Counted from the first letter of the stretch, positions 23,346-34,470 are shown. The stretch is DNA of 64,000 nucleotides from Angelakisella massiliensis (GCF_900104675.1 NZ_LT629945.1:2284756-2348755); one strand, 5' to 3'. Notes: generated by a model from the letters alone, not told the origin. Numbers and translations: made by a program.

Positions 23346-23970
23346 TGTTTTCAGTTTTTTTCGCCCGTAAGGGCGCAAAGCAGGGTTTGGGGAAGGCACT
23401 CCCCAACAAGTTTCCCGCGAGGGGCAAAACCGCAGAATTGCGGATTTTGGCACCGTGGTAGAAACTTGCTCTGTAACTGCCGCAGACTGCTCCTGTCGGG
23501 TTTTTCCGTACATAGAACGGACAGGACAGGACTTCTGGCCCGCTGTGGGCGGCCTTTTTTCCTTTCGCCAATATGACGCCGGAACGGGGCTTTGCTGCCC
23601 GCTGGCTGCGGCTTTTTCCCTTTCCGCTAAAGATACATTTCAAAGGCCGCCAGCTACCCGCTGGACGGGGATTTTTCAAAATTTCTTTTGCTTCTGTAAT
23701 GTGGAAAACAGGATTTTGGCAACCGGCGGGCAGAGAATTTTTCCTTTCACTCCCTACAACACCGGCATATCCCAGTTGGACGGGAAAACTGGAATTTTTC
23801 GCTTTGTTCTCTACTACGGACAAAAATCAAAAATGCCAAACGCCGGGGCAAAAAAATTTCCCTTTCACTTACTACTACAATCCGAACAGGGCAAAATGGC
23901 CGGGAACGGAGCCGGGCAACAAAAAAAGCAGCAAATCTTTTTCAGACTTACTGCTTTCGCTGGCCGCCGG
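23346..23970. repeat. Degenerate ~60-bp repeat array
   Basis: TTTTTCC(C)TTTC-like blocks followed by a Cys/Tyr-codon-like CTACxAC and GC-rich CCGG recur near 23563, 23609, 23673, 23737, 23795 and 23856, at 46-64 base spacing, with more diverged copies to the left. Both strands stay open for long stretches because of the periodic composition, but I see no domain or ribosome site, so I treat it as non-coding repeat DNA. Confidence 0.5.
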
Positions 23971-24039
23971 TGGGCGGCTGGTATTCAGTTTAGTAAAAGG
24001 TTATCAGTCAAATAATGTTGCAAGTGATTTTGTGGTGAC

Positions 24040-24237
24040 TTAAAGCAGTTCTAACGCTCTTTTATACAATGGGTCTAATTCACACCCGCAACTTCCACAT
24101 TCCTCATCAGCCTGCTTAATTGCTGATATTAAAGATTCTTTATCAGATTTTCCGTCTAACCATTGTTGCGCGGGAATAGCTATTAAATCCCAACCGGATG
24201 CAACAAATTTTTGCATAATAGTTTTTAATTCTTCCAT
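24040..24237 (-). CDS. Small island protein (65 aa), unknown function
   Basis: Begins MEELKTIMQKFVASGWDLIA behind GAAAGGAG with good spacing. Helical, with DEECGSCGCELDPLYKRALE near the C-terminus (three closely spaced cysteines). It is more AT-rich than the neighbouring chromosome and is the first of four minus-strand island genes. No family recognised. Confidence 0.6.
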   Translation of the reverse strand: MEELKTIMQKFVASGWDLIAIPAQQWLDGKSDKESLISAIKQADEECGSCGCELDPLYKRALELL

Positions 24238-24317
24238 AGTGCGGCTCCTTTCAAGATGGCAACTGACAAATTTGCGGGTACTCTGATTTTACCATATCTA
24301 CGGTACAAGGTCTATGC

Positions 24318-24515
24318 TTATCGGTCAAATCGAAACTTGAACAGGGCAGAAATTAGCTTCTGCTTCACATGTTCCTCAACCTCCGCGTTGACTTTCCCGT
24401 GTACTCTGGAACAGTAGCGGATATATCCGGCGTAGTGGGAAAGAACGGTGTCGATTGCGTCCGGGTCGCCCTTATGCGCCTTGACGATTGTTTCATAGGG
24501 GAGAAGTTTACTCAT
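24318..24515 (-). CDS. Tn916-Orf8-like helix-turn-helix protein
   Basis: 65 aa, MSKLLPYETIVKAHKGDPDA with HYAGYIRYCSR, the HTH_16-type small protein that accompanies the Tn916-like sigma gene. Start overlaps the stop of the upstream sigma gene (ATGA). Regulatory remnant of a conjugative element. Confidence 0.75.
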   Translation of the reverse strand: MSKLLPYETIVKAHKGDPDAIDTVLSHYAGYIRYCSRVHGKVNAEVEEHVKQKLISALFKFRFDR

Positions 24516-24934
24516 AGCGTTTTCCCTCCCTCCATAAGCCGCCGGAGCCGCTTCAAGGCAAGCTGGATATGCCGCCCCGCTGTGCTGCGTGTCCGGCCGA
24601 TATGTACGCCGATCACGCGCTGCGGCTGGCGCAGGAAATAATAGCGGAAAATTTCTTCCTGTGCCTGCTCCGGCAAGAGTGCAAGGGCGGCGGCAAGCTC
24701 CGCATGATACAGAACGGCGGTCTGGCCGCAGGCATTAAAAAGATATTCTTCAATCTGCTCCGTCTCGGCAAACTGGACAAACTTCTCATTCATCAGGTAG
24801 TCAAGGGAAACTTCCCGTTCCCACCTCCGGCGCAGCTTCAAAATTATATCTATGGCGGCGTGACGAATGACAACCTTGCAAAAGGCGTTAAAGGTGTACT
24901 GGATATGCACCTTGTAGGCTTCATCTTCGGTCAT
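24512..24934 (-). CDS. Tn916-Orf7-like sigma-70 family protein
   Basis: 140 aa. Region 2-like N-terminus (YTFNAFCKVVIRHAAIDIIL, then RRRWEREVSLDYLM) and region 4-like C-terminus (LPEQAQEEIFRYYFLRQPQR, VIGVHIGRTRSTAGRHIQ). In Tn916-type elements the homologue activates transfer-gene transcription. Here the target genes are missing, so it is probably a relic. Four-base overlap with the HTH gene. Confidence 0.8.
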   Translation of the reverse strand: MTEDEAYKVHIQYTFNAFCKVVIRHAAIDIILKLRRRWEREVSLDYLMNEKFVQFAETEQIEEYLFNACGQTAVLYHAELAAALALLPEQAQEEIFRYYFLRQPQRVIGVHIGRTRSTAGRHIQLALKRLRRLMEGGKTL

Positions 24935-25097
24935 GGAAATTCCCCCTCTCTGATAATAGTGCGGGGCGGCAGCACTCCTTGCTGTCGCCCCCTTGATTGC
25001 CTATCAGCAAAGGCGGGCGGGGCTGTCAACGGCGGCGCGTATGCGCCGTTTATCTTGACCGTTGACTGGCTCGGCTGGCTTTGCTATGACAATATAG

Positions 25098-25541
25098 TTA
25101 TTTCCAGTGCTTTAATTGCGAAAGGTACAAATCAAACTGATTACGTCTGGTTTCTTCATCTGCGTTATCGGGATTTGGCATATTCGCAACCAGATAATCC
25201 AATAAAGATTCCTTGGATTGATATGCAAATTCCCCATTAGCATAGCACCATTTACAATAGTCCTCGTTATAGCTTCCGTCTGGTTCTCGGCTAATCAGAC
25301 CATCTTCATTCAATGGCATTCCGCAACACTGACAAACAAGTTGCCGTGGAGAACCCAGAAGCGTATTGATTGACACATCAAAAACTCGTGATAACAGTTT
25401 TAAGGTATCTGTATTTGGCTGTGTTTCGCCTGTTTCCCAGCGACTAACCGCCTGTCGGGTAACTTGCACACGTTCAGCCAGTTGTTCTTGCGTAAGGTTG
25501 TTTTTCTCGCGTAAATTTTTAAGAATACCTTGTATTTCCAT
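25098..25541 (-). CDS. XRE-family regulator with a C-terminal zinc-ribbon
   Basis: 147 aa: Cro/CI-type helix-turn-helix (residues 8-60, NLTQEQLAERVQVTRQAVSR) followed by a putative zinc ribbon with CQCCGMPL and YCKWCYANGEF and a C-terminal helix. This architecture is common in Firmicutes defence- or element-associated regulators. It lies 160 bases upstream of the sigma gene, with the intervening DNA carrying a hairpin. Regulates unknown targets. Confidence 0.85.
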   Translation of the reverse strand: MEIQGILKNLREKNNLTQEQLAERVQVTRQAVSRWETGETQPNTDTLKLLSRVFDVSINTLLGSPRQLVCQCCGMPLNEDGLISREPDGSYNEDYCKWCYANGEFAYQSKESLLDYLVANMPNPDNADEETRRNQFDLYLSQLKHWK

Positions 25542-25653
25542 GCCCGTCCCTCCTAAAGGTTGTTTTTACTCATTATAACTTCAAAACGGGGTTTTAACAA
25601 GCAACTCGCTGTTGCTGCGGAATAGTGGGCTGCTGTCTATCAATTCTTATGTG

Positions 25654-26097
25654 TTACTTTATGGCACATGAGCATTGGGGAAGGGCTGCCAACACCTGCC
25701 CCAGCCGCAGAAAAAGCTGCTCCTCGCCGTCATCCGAATATTCCCGCCATACCGGGTCCTCCGGTGCCTCCTCCAGCGCCTCCGCGGCAAAGGCTGTCCT
25801 GCTCCGTGCCGCTTCCCTGCGGCAGTAGTCCAGGGCGCAGGACTGCACCGTTTTGACCCCGTAGGCCACCAGCTGGGGCTGAGAGAGCTTTTTGATGGTT
25901 TCCATCCGCTTGATGAGCCGAACCATAGCGTCCTGTACCAGGTCTTCGGCCAGGTCCCCCCGGCCCGCCCATCCACACCGACCGAGAATGTCCAAAGCCT
26001 TATTTTTGAGCAAGGCAGAATAGTTGAGATAAAATTCCGTCAGACGGTCCCTGTCCTTCGGGTCCTCTATATCCTGCAACAGCAGCAGAAACAACAT
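25654..26097 (-). pseudogene. Chromosomal ECF-like sigma factor truncated by the island
   Basis: 147 codons from ATG 26097 (GGAGG site). Region 2 is present (LDILGRCGWAGRGDLAEDLV, QDAMVRLIKRMETIKKLSQP) and the start of region 4 (LRLGQVLAALPQ) before the frame leaves the gene (CSCAIK-stop). Region 4 normally continues with about 40 residues of helix-turn-helix. It cannot recognise a -35 element as it stands. Confidence 0.75.
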
Positions 26098-26330
26098 CCA
26101 CCACCTCCAATACAAAATTCACTCAAGGCAGTTTCTCTTATTCTTTCAATCAATAAGACGCAGCAGATTGCTCTTTGCAACGTTTTTTCAAAATAAATTT
26201 TCCATTTCTCCGTTTTCACACCGTACCGCCATTGGCGAAGATTTTTCTCATTCCAAGGGGAACGGATGAAGACGTCTGTACTCCCCCGCCTTGTACGGTC
26301 CTCTGTCCCCTATCCATCATCTCACAAACA

Positions 26331-26376
26331 AAAAAGCATCCCCGAAACTTTTTTGGAAGCTTCGGAGATGCTTTTT
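26331..26376. terminator. Bidirectional intrinsic terminator after gatB
   Basis: AAAAAGCATCCCCGAA/TTCGGAGATGCTTTTT, 16-bp stem with one wobble, 14-base loop. T runs are present on both strands; on the minus strand it ends the ligA-gatCAB operon. Confidence 0.9.
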
Positions 26377-26406
26377 CATTACAGGTAAGGGGCACCGCTG
26401 GAGTAA

Positions 26407-27846
26407 TCAGCCCAGCGCTTTTAGAAGCAGTTCCCGCATAACGGTGGGATTGCCCTGTCCCTTGGACAGACGCATACACTGACCCACCAGGAAGCCCAGA
26501 GCGTTGCTCTTGCCGCCCTTGTAATCCGCCACTACCTTGGCATTGGCCTCCAGCACCTGCTGGACAATCCCCTCCAGGGCGGAGCTGTCACTGATCTGGG
26601 CCAAGCCCTTCTCCTTGACCACATCATCGGCGGTCTTGTCGCTGAAAATGATCTCCTCCAGCACCGTCTTTCCAGCGGTATTGGAGATGGTCTTTTTCTC
26701 AATGAGAGCGATCATATCGCACAGCTTGTCAGGGGTGAGGCTGGTCTTATCCAGACCGATGTTCTTTTCATTGAGGATACGGGAAACATCTCCCAGCAGC
26801 CAGTTGGAAACATTCTTGGGCTGGCAGCGCTCCAGAGCCATGCAGTCCTCAAAGAACTTGGCCTTATCCACATTCTCGGTGAGGAGATTGGCGTCAAAAT
26901 AAGGCAGACCATACTGGGTCATATACCGTTTGAGCTTGACGTTGGGCAGTTCGGGGATCTCGTTTTTCAACTCCTCCAGCCGGTCCTCATCCACCACGAT
27001 GGTAAGCAGATCCGGCTCGGGGAAGTAACGGTAATCCTGGGCGTCCTCCTTGGAGCGGAGCAGTTGGTTTGTGCCGGTGGCGGCATCCCAGCGGCGGGTC
27101 TCCTGTTGGATGGTACCGCCCGCTTCCAGGATTTCGATCTGGCGCTTGGCCTCATAATCAATGGCGGCCACCACATTGCTGAAGCCGTTGACGTTCTTCA
27201 TCTCGCAGCGGGTGCCGAATTTGTCGCTGCCCTCAGGATGGACCGAAACGTTGACGTCACAGCGGATGGAACCCTCCTGCATCTTGCAGTCGGAGATATC
27301 CAGGTATTGGAGGATGGAGCGGATGGTCTCCAGATAGGCTCTGGCCTCGGCGGAAGAGCGCATATCCGGCTCAGAGACGATCTCGATAAGGGGCACACCG
27401 CAGCGGTTGAAGTCCACCAGGCTCTTGCCGGGATAGGGGTCGGCGTGGATGATCTTGCCCGCGTCCTCCTCGATATGGATACGGGTGACGCCGATGCGCT
27501 TGGTATTGCCCTCCTCGTCGATGATGGCATCCACATAACCATGCTCACAGAGAGGAATGTCAAACTGGGAGATCTGGTAGGCTTTGGGCAGGTCGGGATA
27601 GAAGTAGTTCTTCCGGTCGCTCTTGCAGACATTGTTGATCTTGCAGCCCAGAGCATAACCCATCTTCACTGCGTACTCCACCACCTTCTCATTAAGGGTG
27701 GGCAGGGTGCCGGGCATACCGGTACAGACGGGGCAGCAGTTGGAGTTGACTTCGGAACCGAAAGAGTTTTTGCAGCTGCAATAGATTTTTGTTTTGGTGG
27801 AAAGCTCGGCATGGACCTCCAGGCCGATGACGGTAACATAGTTCAT
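26407..27846 (-). CDS. gatB: Asp-tRNA(Asn)/Glu-tRNA(Gln) amidotransferase subunit B
   Basis: 479 aa, the usual length. GatB binds misacylated tRNA and phosphorylates its side chain. Start VIGLEVHAELSTKTKIYCSC with the zinc cysteines (CSCKN, CPVCTG), the catalytic stretch RKNYFYPDLPKAYQISQFD, and the C-terminal YqeY-like helical domain. 15 bases after gatA; third gene of the gatCAB set. Start has AGGGAGG. Confidence 0.97.
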   Translation of the reverse strand: MNYVTVIGLEVHAELSTKTKIYCSCKNSFGSEVNSNCCPVCTGMPGTLPTLNEKVVEYAVKMGYALGCKINNVCKSDRKNYFYPDLPKAYQISQFDIPLCEHGYVDAIIDEEGNTKRIGVTRIHIEEDAGKIIHADPYPGKSLVDFNRCGVPLIEIVSEPDMRSSAEARAYLETIRSILQYLDISDCKMQEGSIRCDVNVSVHPEGSDKFGTRCEMKNVNGFSNVVAAIDYEAKRQIEILEAGGTIQQETRRWDAATGTNQLLRSKEDAQDYRYFPEPDLLTIVVDEDRLEELKNEIPELPNVKLKRYMTQYGLPYFDANLLTENVDKAKFFEDCMALERCQPKNVSNWLLGDVSRILNEKNIGLDKTSLTPDKLCDMIALIEKKTISNTAGKTVLEEIIFSDKTADDVVKEKGLAQISDSSALEGIVQQVLEANAKVVADYKGGKSNALGFLVGQCMRLSKGQGNPTVMRELLLKALG

Positions 27847-27861
27847 TTTTTCGCCCCTCCC

Positions 27862-29319
27862 TTAAAGTGCCGCGACGGCGCACAGGCCGCCCCGCTCCTG
27901 CTCCAGCACCCGGGAGACGTTGAAGAGCCGTCCCTCGGAGAACCGGGGTCCGATCAGCTGGAGACCAGCGGGCAGGCCATCCACCATGCCGCAGGGCAAG
28001 GAAATGGCGGGCAGGCCGGCGATGTTGACGGTGACGGTGCAGATATCGGAGGCATACATTTTCAGCGGATCGCCGACGTTCTCCCCCAAGCGGAAGGCGG
28101 TGGTGGGAGTGGTGGGGGTGGCGATGATGTCGCACTGCTCAAAGGCGGCGGTGAACTCCTCGGCGATGGTCTTCTGCAGCAGCTTGGCCCGGTTGTAGTA
28201 GGCATCATAATAGCCAGAGCTGAGCACGAAGGTACCCAGCATGATGCGGCGTTTCACCTCGTCGCCGAAGCCCTCGCTGCGGGTGCGCTCATACATATCG
28301 GTGAGGCTGGTGTATCCTTCTGCCCGGTAGCCGTACTTGACGCCGTCGAAGCGGGCCAGGTTGGAGGAAGCCTCAGCGGAAGAAATGATGTAGTAGGCGG
28401 ACAGGGCGTAATCGGTGCTGGGCAGGCTCAGCTCCACAACCTTGGCGCCCTTCCGCTCCAGGGTATGGATGGAATCCATCACTGCGGCGCGAACGCCCTC
28501 CTCCACACCGGGGCCGAAATATTCCTTGGGCAGGCCGATCCGCATTCCCTGCACATCGCCGGAAATCTGGGCAGCAAAATCGGGATACTCCCGGCGGGCG
28601 CTGGTGGCGTCCATGGGATCCCGGCCGCAGATAATACTGTACAGATTGGCCACATCCTCCACCGTCCGGCCCATGGGACCGATCTGGTCCAGAGAGGAGG
28701 CAAAGGCCACCAGACCATAACGGGAAACGGAGCCGTAGGTGGGCTTCAGGCCGATGATACCGCAGCAGGCGGCAGGCTGGCGGATGGAGCCGCCGGTATC
28801 GGAGCCCAGGGTGACCACCGCTTCACCAGCGGCCACAGCAGCCGCGGAACCGCCGGAGGAGCCGCCGGGAACCCGGTCCAGGGCCCGGGGATTATGGGTG
28901 AGCTTGAAGTGGGAGTTCTCACAGGAGGATCCCATGGCAAACTCATCCATATTCAGCTTGCCGATCATGACCGCATCCACGCCCTCCAGCTTGTCCATTA
29001 CCGTGGCATTGTAAGGGGGAACGAAGTTATACAGCATCTTGGAAGCGCAGGTGGTGGTGACTCCCTTGGTGCAGATGTTGTCCTTGATACCCATAGGGAT
29101 GCCGGCTAGAGGATGGATTTCCTCCCCGGCAGCGATTTTGGCGTCCACTTTTGCGGCCGCGGCCTTTGCCTGCTCGCCGGTGACAGTCAGATAAGCTCCT
29201 ACCTTCTCCTCACAGGCGTCGATACGCTCCAGCACCGATTCGGTGATTTCCACGGCGCTGCACTCCTTGGCCAGAAGCTTCTTGTGAAGCTCACCAGCGG
29301 AATATTCAAACAAATTCAT
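27862..29319 (-). CDS. gatA: Asp-tRNA(Asn)/Glu-tRNA(Gln) amidotransferase subunit A
   Basis: 485 aa from ATG 29319, whose N-terminus MNLFEYSAGELHKKLLAKEC fits the family better than the upstream ATG at 29352. Amidase-signature enzyme that releases ammonia from glutamine. Ser-cisSer-Lys triad: K79 (GIKDN), S154 (PGGSSGGS), S178 (DTGGSIRQPA). Works with GatB and GatC encoded on both sides; its gap to gatC is 39 bases. Confidence 0.97.
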   Translation of the reverse strand: MNLFEYSAGELHKKLLAKECSAVEITESVLERIDACEEKVGAYLTVTGEQAKAAAAKVDAKIAAGEEIHPLAGIPMGIKDNICTKGVTTTCASKMLYNFVPPYNATVMDKLEGVDAVMIGKLNMDEFAMGSSCENSHFKLTHNPRALDRVPGGSSGGSAAAVAAGEAVVTLGSDTGGSIRQPAACCGIIGLKPTYGSVSRYGLVAFASSLDQIGPMGRTVEDVANLYSIICGRDPMDATSARREYPDFAAQISGDVQGMRIGLPKEYFGPGVEEGVRAAVMDSIHTLERKGAKVVELSLPSTDYALSAYYIISSAEASSNLARFDGVKYGYRAEGYTSLTDMYERTRSEGFGDEVKRRIMLGTFVLSSGYYDAYYNRAKLLQKTIAEEFTAAFEQCDIIATPTTPTTAFRLGENVGDPLKMYASDICTVTVNIAGLPAISLPCGMVDGLPAGLQLIGPRFSEGRLFNVSRVLEQERGGLCAVAAL

Positions 29320-29358
29320 GGGTGTGCATCCTTTCCTTGTTGTTACAGTCAAAACCTG

Positions 29359-29634
29359 TCAGGATTCGGTGGTCTTGGGCACCACCACACAGCCTGCGGC
29401 TGTTTCCGGAGCGTTTGCCAGGATCACATCCCGGCGCAGGGAGGGCTTGATTTCATCCTTCCGCAGCTCCATGCGGTTGGCGCGGTCCACCGGCAGCACC
29501 CGGCTTTCCATTTCCGGCAGCCGCTCCACCATGGCGATGATGTCCCCCATCTGCCGCTGGAACATTTCCACCTTTTCATCCTCAATGCGAAGTCTTGCCA
29601 GCTTCGCCACATGTTTGATATCGATCTCCAACAT
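29359..29634 (-). CDS. gatC: Asp-tRNA(Asn)/Glu-tRNA(Gln) amidotransferase subunit C
   Basis: 91-aa belt subunit that wraps GatA and tethers GatB. Starts MLEIDIKHVAKLARLRIEDE, the GatC motif, and has the conserved RADEV-like ending modified to MELRKDEIKPSLRRDVILAN. The start is 1 base past the ligA stop, so ligA and gatCAB are co-transcribed. Confidence 0.95.
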   Translation of the reverse strand: MLEIDIKHVAKLARLRIEDEKVEMFQRQMGDIIAMVERLPEMESRVLPVDRANRMELRKDEIKPSLRRDVILANAPETAAGCVVVPKTTES

Positions 29635-29635
29635 T

Positions 29636-31725
<2,090 letters not shown>

Positions 31726-31838
31726 AATCTTTCCTCCTGCATCCCCTTTTCCAAACACCCAATGTCTGCCGCCGCATATCGCTCCGGCTATTATATCATA
31801 TCCACTGGTAAAATTCAAACAAAACCGCTGTTTCTGCC

Positions 31839-32543
31839 TCACTGTCCCAGTTCCATACGCTGCTCGGCGGCGTCGTAATCCTGTATCAGCCCCACCAAGG
31901 GATCTGTGCCATCCCCCACCATGGTGTAGGCATCCGGCACCAGCCCCACAATGACCGTCTCTCCCAACACCACATCGGTCTCCACATCGCTGGAAACCGC
32001 ATACCCCGGCAGCACCGCGCTGATGGTCAGGCGCACATGGAGGAGGATCTGATGCCGGGTCTGATTGATGCCGGCTGCCTCAAAGTGATTGCGGATACTG
32101 GTCTCGATAAATCCCGCCGGAATCAACCGGAATTCCAGCTCCGGGCCTCTACCGGAAAAAAGCTGGCCTCCAATAATGCTGCCCAGCGGCACCAGTACCG
32201 ACTGGGTACGGAACTCCATCACCCTGTCAATGATCTCCCGGGTAAGGGTAGCCTGAAGGCGATTCATCTCCACCACATTGGTCTGCAAAGCGGCCACATT
32301 GCCCTGATCGTTGTATTCCAGCGTCACCAGCTCTCCATAGGAATTGCCCTCCTCGGCCAGTTCATCATAAACCGCGTCATTAATGGCCTGGACGGCGAAC
32401 ACCCGCGCTTCATGAGAAGCCAGCAGTTCAATGGTGGGGCGGATACTGGAATCCAGCAGCATCACCGCCGCCAGAAGTCCAAAGGCCGCCATAAAACATT
32501 TTATTTTCCGGGTCATTTTCCATTTTTTCCGCCATCCCCTCAT
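31839..32543 (-). CDS. yunB: Sporulation protein YunB
   Basis: 234 aa from ATG 32543, behind AGGGG; upstream frame is not supported. An N-terminal membrane anchor (MTRKIKCFMAAFGLLAAVML region) and an extracytoplasmic domain matching YunB: PLGSIIGGQLFSGRGPELEF, SSIRNHFEAAGINQTRHQIL-like segment and a conserved end. Sigma-E-dependent in Bacillus and needed for spore formation there. Supports a sporulating host. Confidence 0.85.
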   Translation of the reverse strand: MRGWRKKWKMTRKIKCFMAAFGLLAAVMLLDSSIRPTIELLASHEARVFAVQAINDAVYDELAEEGNSYGELVTLEYNDQGNVAALQTNVVEMNRLQATLTREIIDRVMEFRTQSVLVPLGSIIGGQLFSGRGPELEFRLIPAGFIETSIRNHFEAAGINQTRHQILLHVRLTISAVLPGYAVSSDVETDVVLGETVIVGLVPDAYTMVGDGTDPLVGLIQDYDAAEQRMELGQ

Positions 32544-32670
32544 CCAAAACGCCCCTTTTTTCGGAATAGTACAGTATATTCCCCAGCTGGCTTTTGTTGA
32601 ATGGAAGGCGTTTTTTTCCTTCCGGCATAAGATAGAGCAGCGCATCCTGCGCGGGAAAGGAGTTTTTTCA

Positions 32671-33174
32671 ATGGATCTGAGCCGTTACCAGGCGGAGGGA
32701 CCTTATCCGGAAATGGAAAACCGTTGCCCCAATCCCAAAGCTCTGACCATGCTCTACCCCCTGTATGCCGGCGCGGCCAGTGAGCTGAGCGCCATTCATC
32801 AGTACACCTATCAGCGTTTGCTCTGCTGTCCGGATGAGGTGACAGAGACACTGGGAGGAATCGCCGCGGTGGAGATGCACCACCTGATGATGCTGGGACG
32901 TCTTATCCGCAGCTTCGGCGGGGACCCCCGTTTCTGTCAACCCAGCCGCCGCCGGTGGTGGGACGGTGGGATGGTCTGCTACGAAAACCGCCTCTGCAAA
33001 CTGCTGCTCAAGGATCTGAGCGACGAACATAACGCTGTCACCGCCTATCTTTACACCGCCCAGCGGATCGGTCATCCCTGTGCCGCCGCGCTGCTGCGCC
33101 GCATTGCCAAGGATGAAGAGCACCATATCATTCTGCTGACCAAGCTGATCAACCAGTTCTGCCGCAAAGGCTGA
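32671..33174 (+). CDS. Ferritin-like (manganese-catalase/CotJC-type) protein
   Basis: 167 aa from ATG 32671 (AAAGGAG). Four-helix dimetal carboxylate layout: E in SAIHQYTYQRLL, EMHHLMMLGRLI, then E in SDEHNAVTAYLY and KDEEHHIILLTKLI: E...ExxH repeated twice, as in ferritin-like/rubrerythrin-related and CotJC proteins. Probably a spore-coat or oxidative-stress protein. Divergent from yunB with 127 bases between the starts; a perfect terminator follows. Confidence 0.75.
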   Translation: MDLSRYQAEGPYPEMENRCPNPKALTMLYPLYAGAASELSAIHQYTYQRLLCCPDEVTETLGGIAAVEMHHLMMLGRLIRSFGGDPRFCQPSRRRWWDGGMVCYENRLCKLLLKDLSDEHNAVTAYLYTAQRIGHPCAAALLRRIAKDEEHHIILLTKLINQFCRKG

Positions 33175-33226
33175 CCCCTGCCCCATGGGCAAAGCCATGG
33201 GATTCCCCTTTCAGCGATCATGGCAG

Positions 33227-33272
33227 CGGCGCCGGAGAGAAGACTTCCCCTCTCTCCGGCGCCGTGCTTTTG
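33227..33272 (+). terminator. Intrinsic terminator of the ferritin-like gene
   Basis: Perfect 14-bp stem CGGCGCCGGAGAGA/TCTCTCCGGCGCCG (33227-33240 with 33251-33264), 10-base loop, followed by TGCTTTTGTT. Confidence 0.9.
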
Positions 33273-33277
33273 TTATG

Positions 33278-33452
33278 AAGGCAACACCGCACAATTGACG
33301 GCGAACGCCTCAGGCGACGTGTCACCCCAAAATTTTCCGTGATATTTCCCCAAATCCTTACCAATCCATCAAGAATCCTTTGTACTTTCCGGTTCATTTC
33401 ACAAAAAATTTTCAGGTGCACCCCACCACCTGGAATCTTGCGATATTGCCTT
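33278..33452. mobile_element. MITE-like 175-bp repeat at the asparaginase 3' end
   Basis: Ends AAGGCAACACCGCACAATT (33278-33296) and, on the other strand, AAGGCAATATCGCAAGATT (33452-33434) are imperfect terminal inverted repeats (15 of 19). The right end supplies part of the asparaginase stop codon. No clear target duplication. It resembles recurrent intergenic elements of Clostridia; the family is not identified. Confidence 0.55.
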
Positions 33453-34470
33453 AAATCAGCTCGGGTACACTTAACTCGCCCCGCAAGTCTTTTTCCATGG
33501 CAGCCTTGATCTGGGCTTCCTCATATTCCTGACTGAACAGATAATAGAGTTTGGCTACAGCCGCTTCCACTGTCATATCATATCCGCATACCGCGCCGCC
33601 CTTCTTCAGTTCAGCGCTGGCCTCATAGGCGCCGATATGAGCGGAGCCCCGAAGGCATTGGGTACACACCACCACAATGGTACCGTTTTGCTTTGCTTTA
33701 TCCAGCAGTTCAAGGAGACCGTTGCCCTCACTGGGAATATTTCCGGCTCCGAATGCCTCCAATACAATTCCCTTCACGCCTGATGTGACAAGATTCTCAA
33801 AAACCTCGAAGCGGATTCCCGGAAAGACCTTCAGCACAGCGATCTGAACCGGCTGGAATAGATGGACCCGCAGCTCGGTCCCCCTTGGGCGAATATTCTG
33901 GGGGCTGAGGGTGATCCGCACCCCCGCTTTGGCCAGTGCCGGATAGTTGGGGGAATCAAAGGCGATCAGCTCATCGGCGCTGAGCTTAGTGGCCCGGTTG
34001 CCCCGAAGAAGGCGGCCGCTGAAATAAAGACATACCTCCGGTACCTGCCCCTGGGCGGCGATCATCACAGCGGTGGTAAGATTGTCCCGGGCATCACTGC
34101 GCAGCTCACAGAAAGGGATCTGGGAACCGGTGAGGACCACCGGTTTTTCCAGCCCCTCCAGCATAAAGGAAATGGCCGATGCCGTATAAGCCATGGTATC
34201 GGTGCCATGAAGCACCACAAAGCCATCGTAATCAAAATACCGCTCCCGGATGGCGGCGCCGATCTGATTCCATTCCCGCACCGACATATTGGAGGAATCC
34301 AGCAGCGGATCAAACTCCACCAAATCATATTCCGGCATATCCGGAGAAGAAAATTCCGGCATCCTTGCCATTTGGCTTGCCAGATAATCCTTTCGGGGAA
34401 CATAACCCTGCTCGCTGGGCACCATACCGATGGTGCCGCCGGTATAGATGATGCACACTCTTTTTTTCAT
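33451..34470 (-). CDS. ansA: L-asparaginase (type I)
   Basis: 339 aa from ATG 34470 (the frame extends upstream through the tRNA genes and is not real there). Hydrolyses asparagine to aspartate and ammonia. Motifs: catalytic Thr in YTGGTIGMV, second Thr/Asp/Lys set in LHGTDTMAYT, and SQIPFCELRSDARDN of the type I cytoplasmic enzyme. Located just downstream of the tRNA operon terminator; its stop lies at the edge of the MITE. Confidence 0.95.
   Translation of the reverse strand: MKKRVCIIYTGGTIGMVPSEQGYVPRKDYLASQMARMPEFSSPDMPEYDLVEFDPLLDSSNMSVREWNQIGAAIRERYFDYDGFVVLHGTDTMAYTASAISFMLEGLEKPVVLTGSQIPFCELRSDARDNLTTAVMIAAQGQVPEVCLYFSGRLLRGNRATKLSADELIAFDSPNYPALAKAGVRITLSPQNIRPRGTELRVHLFQPVQIAVLKVFPGIRFEVFENLVTSGVKGIVLEAFGAGNIPSEGNGLLELLDKAKQNGTIVVVCTQCLRGSAHIGAYEASAELKKGGAVCGYDMTVEAAVAKLYYLFSQEYEEAQIKAAMEKDLRGELSVPELI

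Larger units (their letters stand above)
23015..25680. mobile_element. Decayed mobile island inserted in a chromosomal sigma-factor locus
   Basis: Holds truncated mobC, repeat arrays, a 65-aa protein, Tn916-like HTH and sigma genes and an XRE/zinc-ribbon protein, but no integrase, relaxase or transfer gene. One edge cuts the 3' end of a sigma factor (25654-26097), the other the 5' end of a chromosomal gene (22660-23019). A 15-bp imperfect repeat (ACATG...TGGGG; 11 of 15 bases) occurs at both edges (23016-23030 and 25667-25681). Confidence 0.65.

Noticed and set aside
23263-23823. A 186-codon minus-strand frame over the degenerate repeats
   Set aside because: No ribosome site, no domain; the composition follows the 60-bp repeats and frames shift between units.
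23346-23970. CRISPR array
   Set aside because: Units are diverged throughout, not identical repeats with unique spacers, and there are no cas genes.
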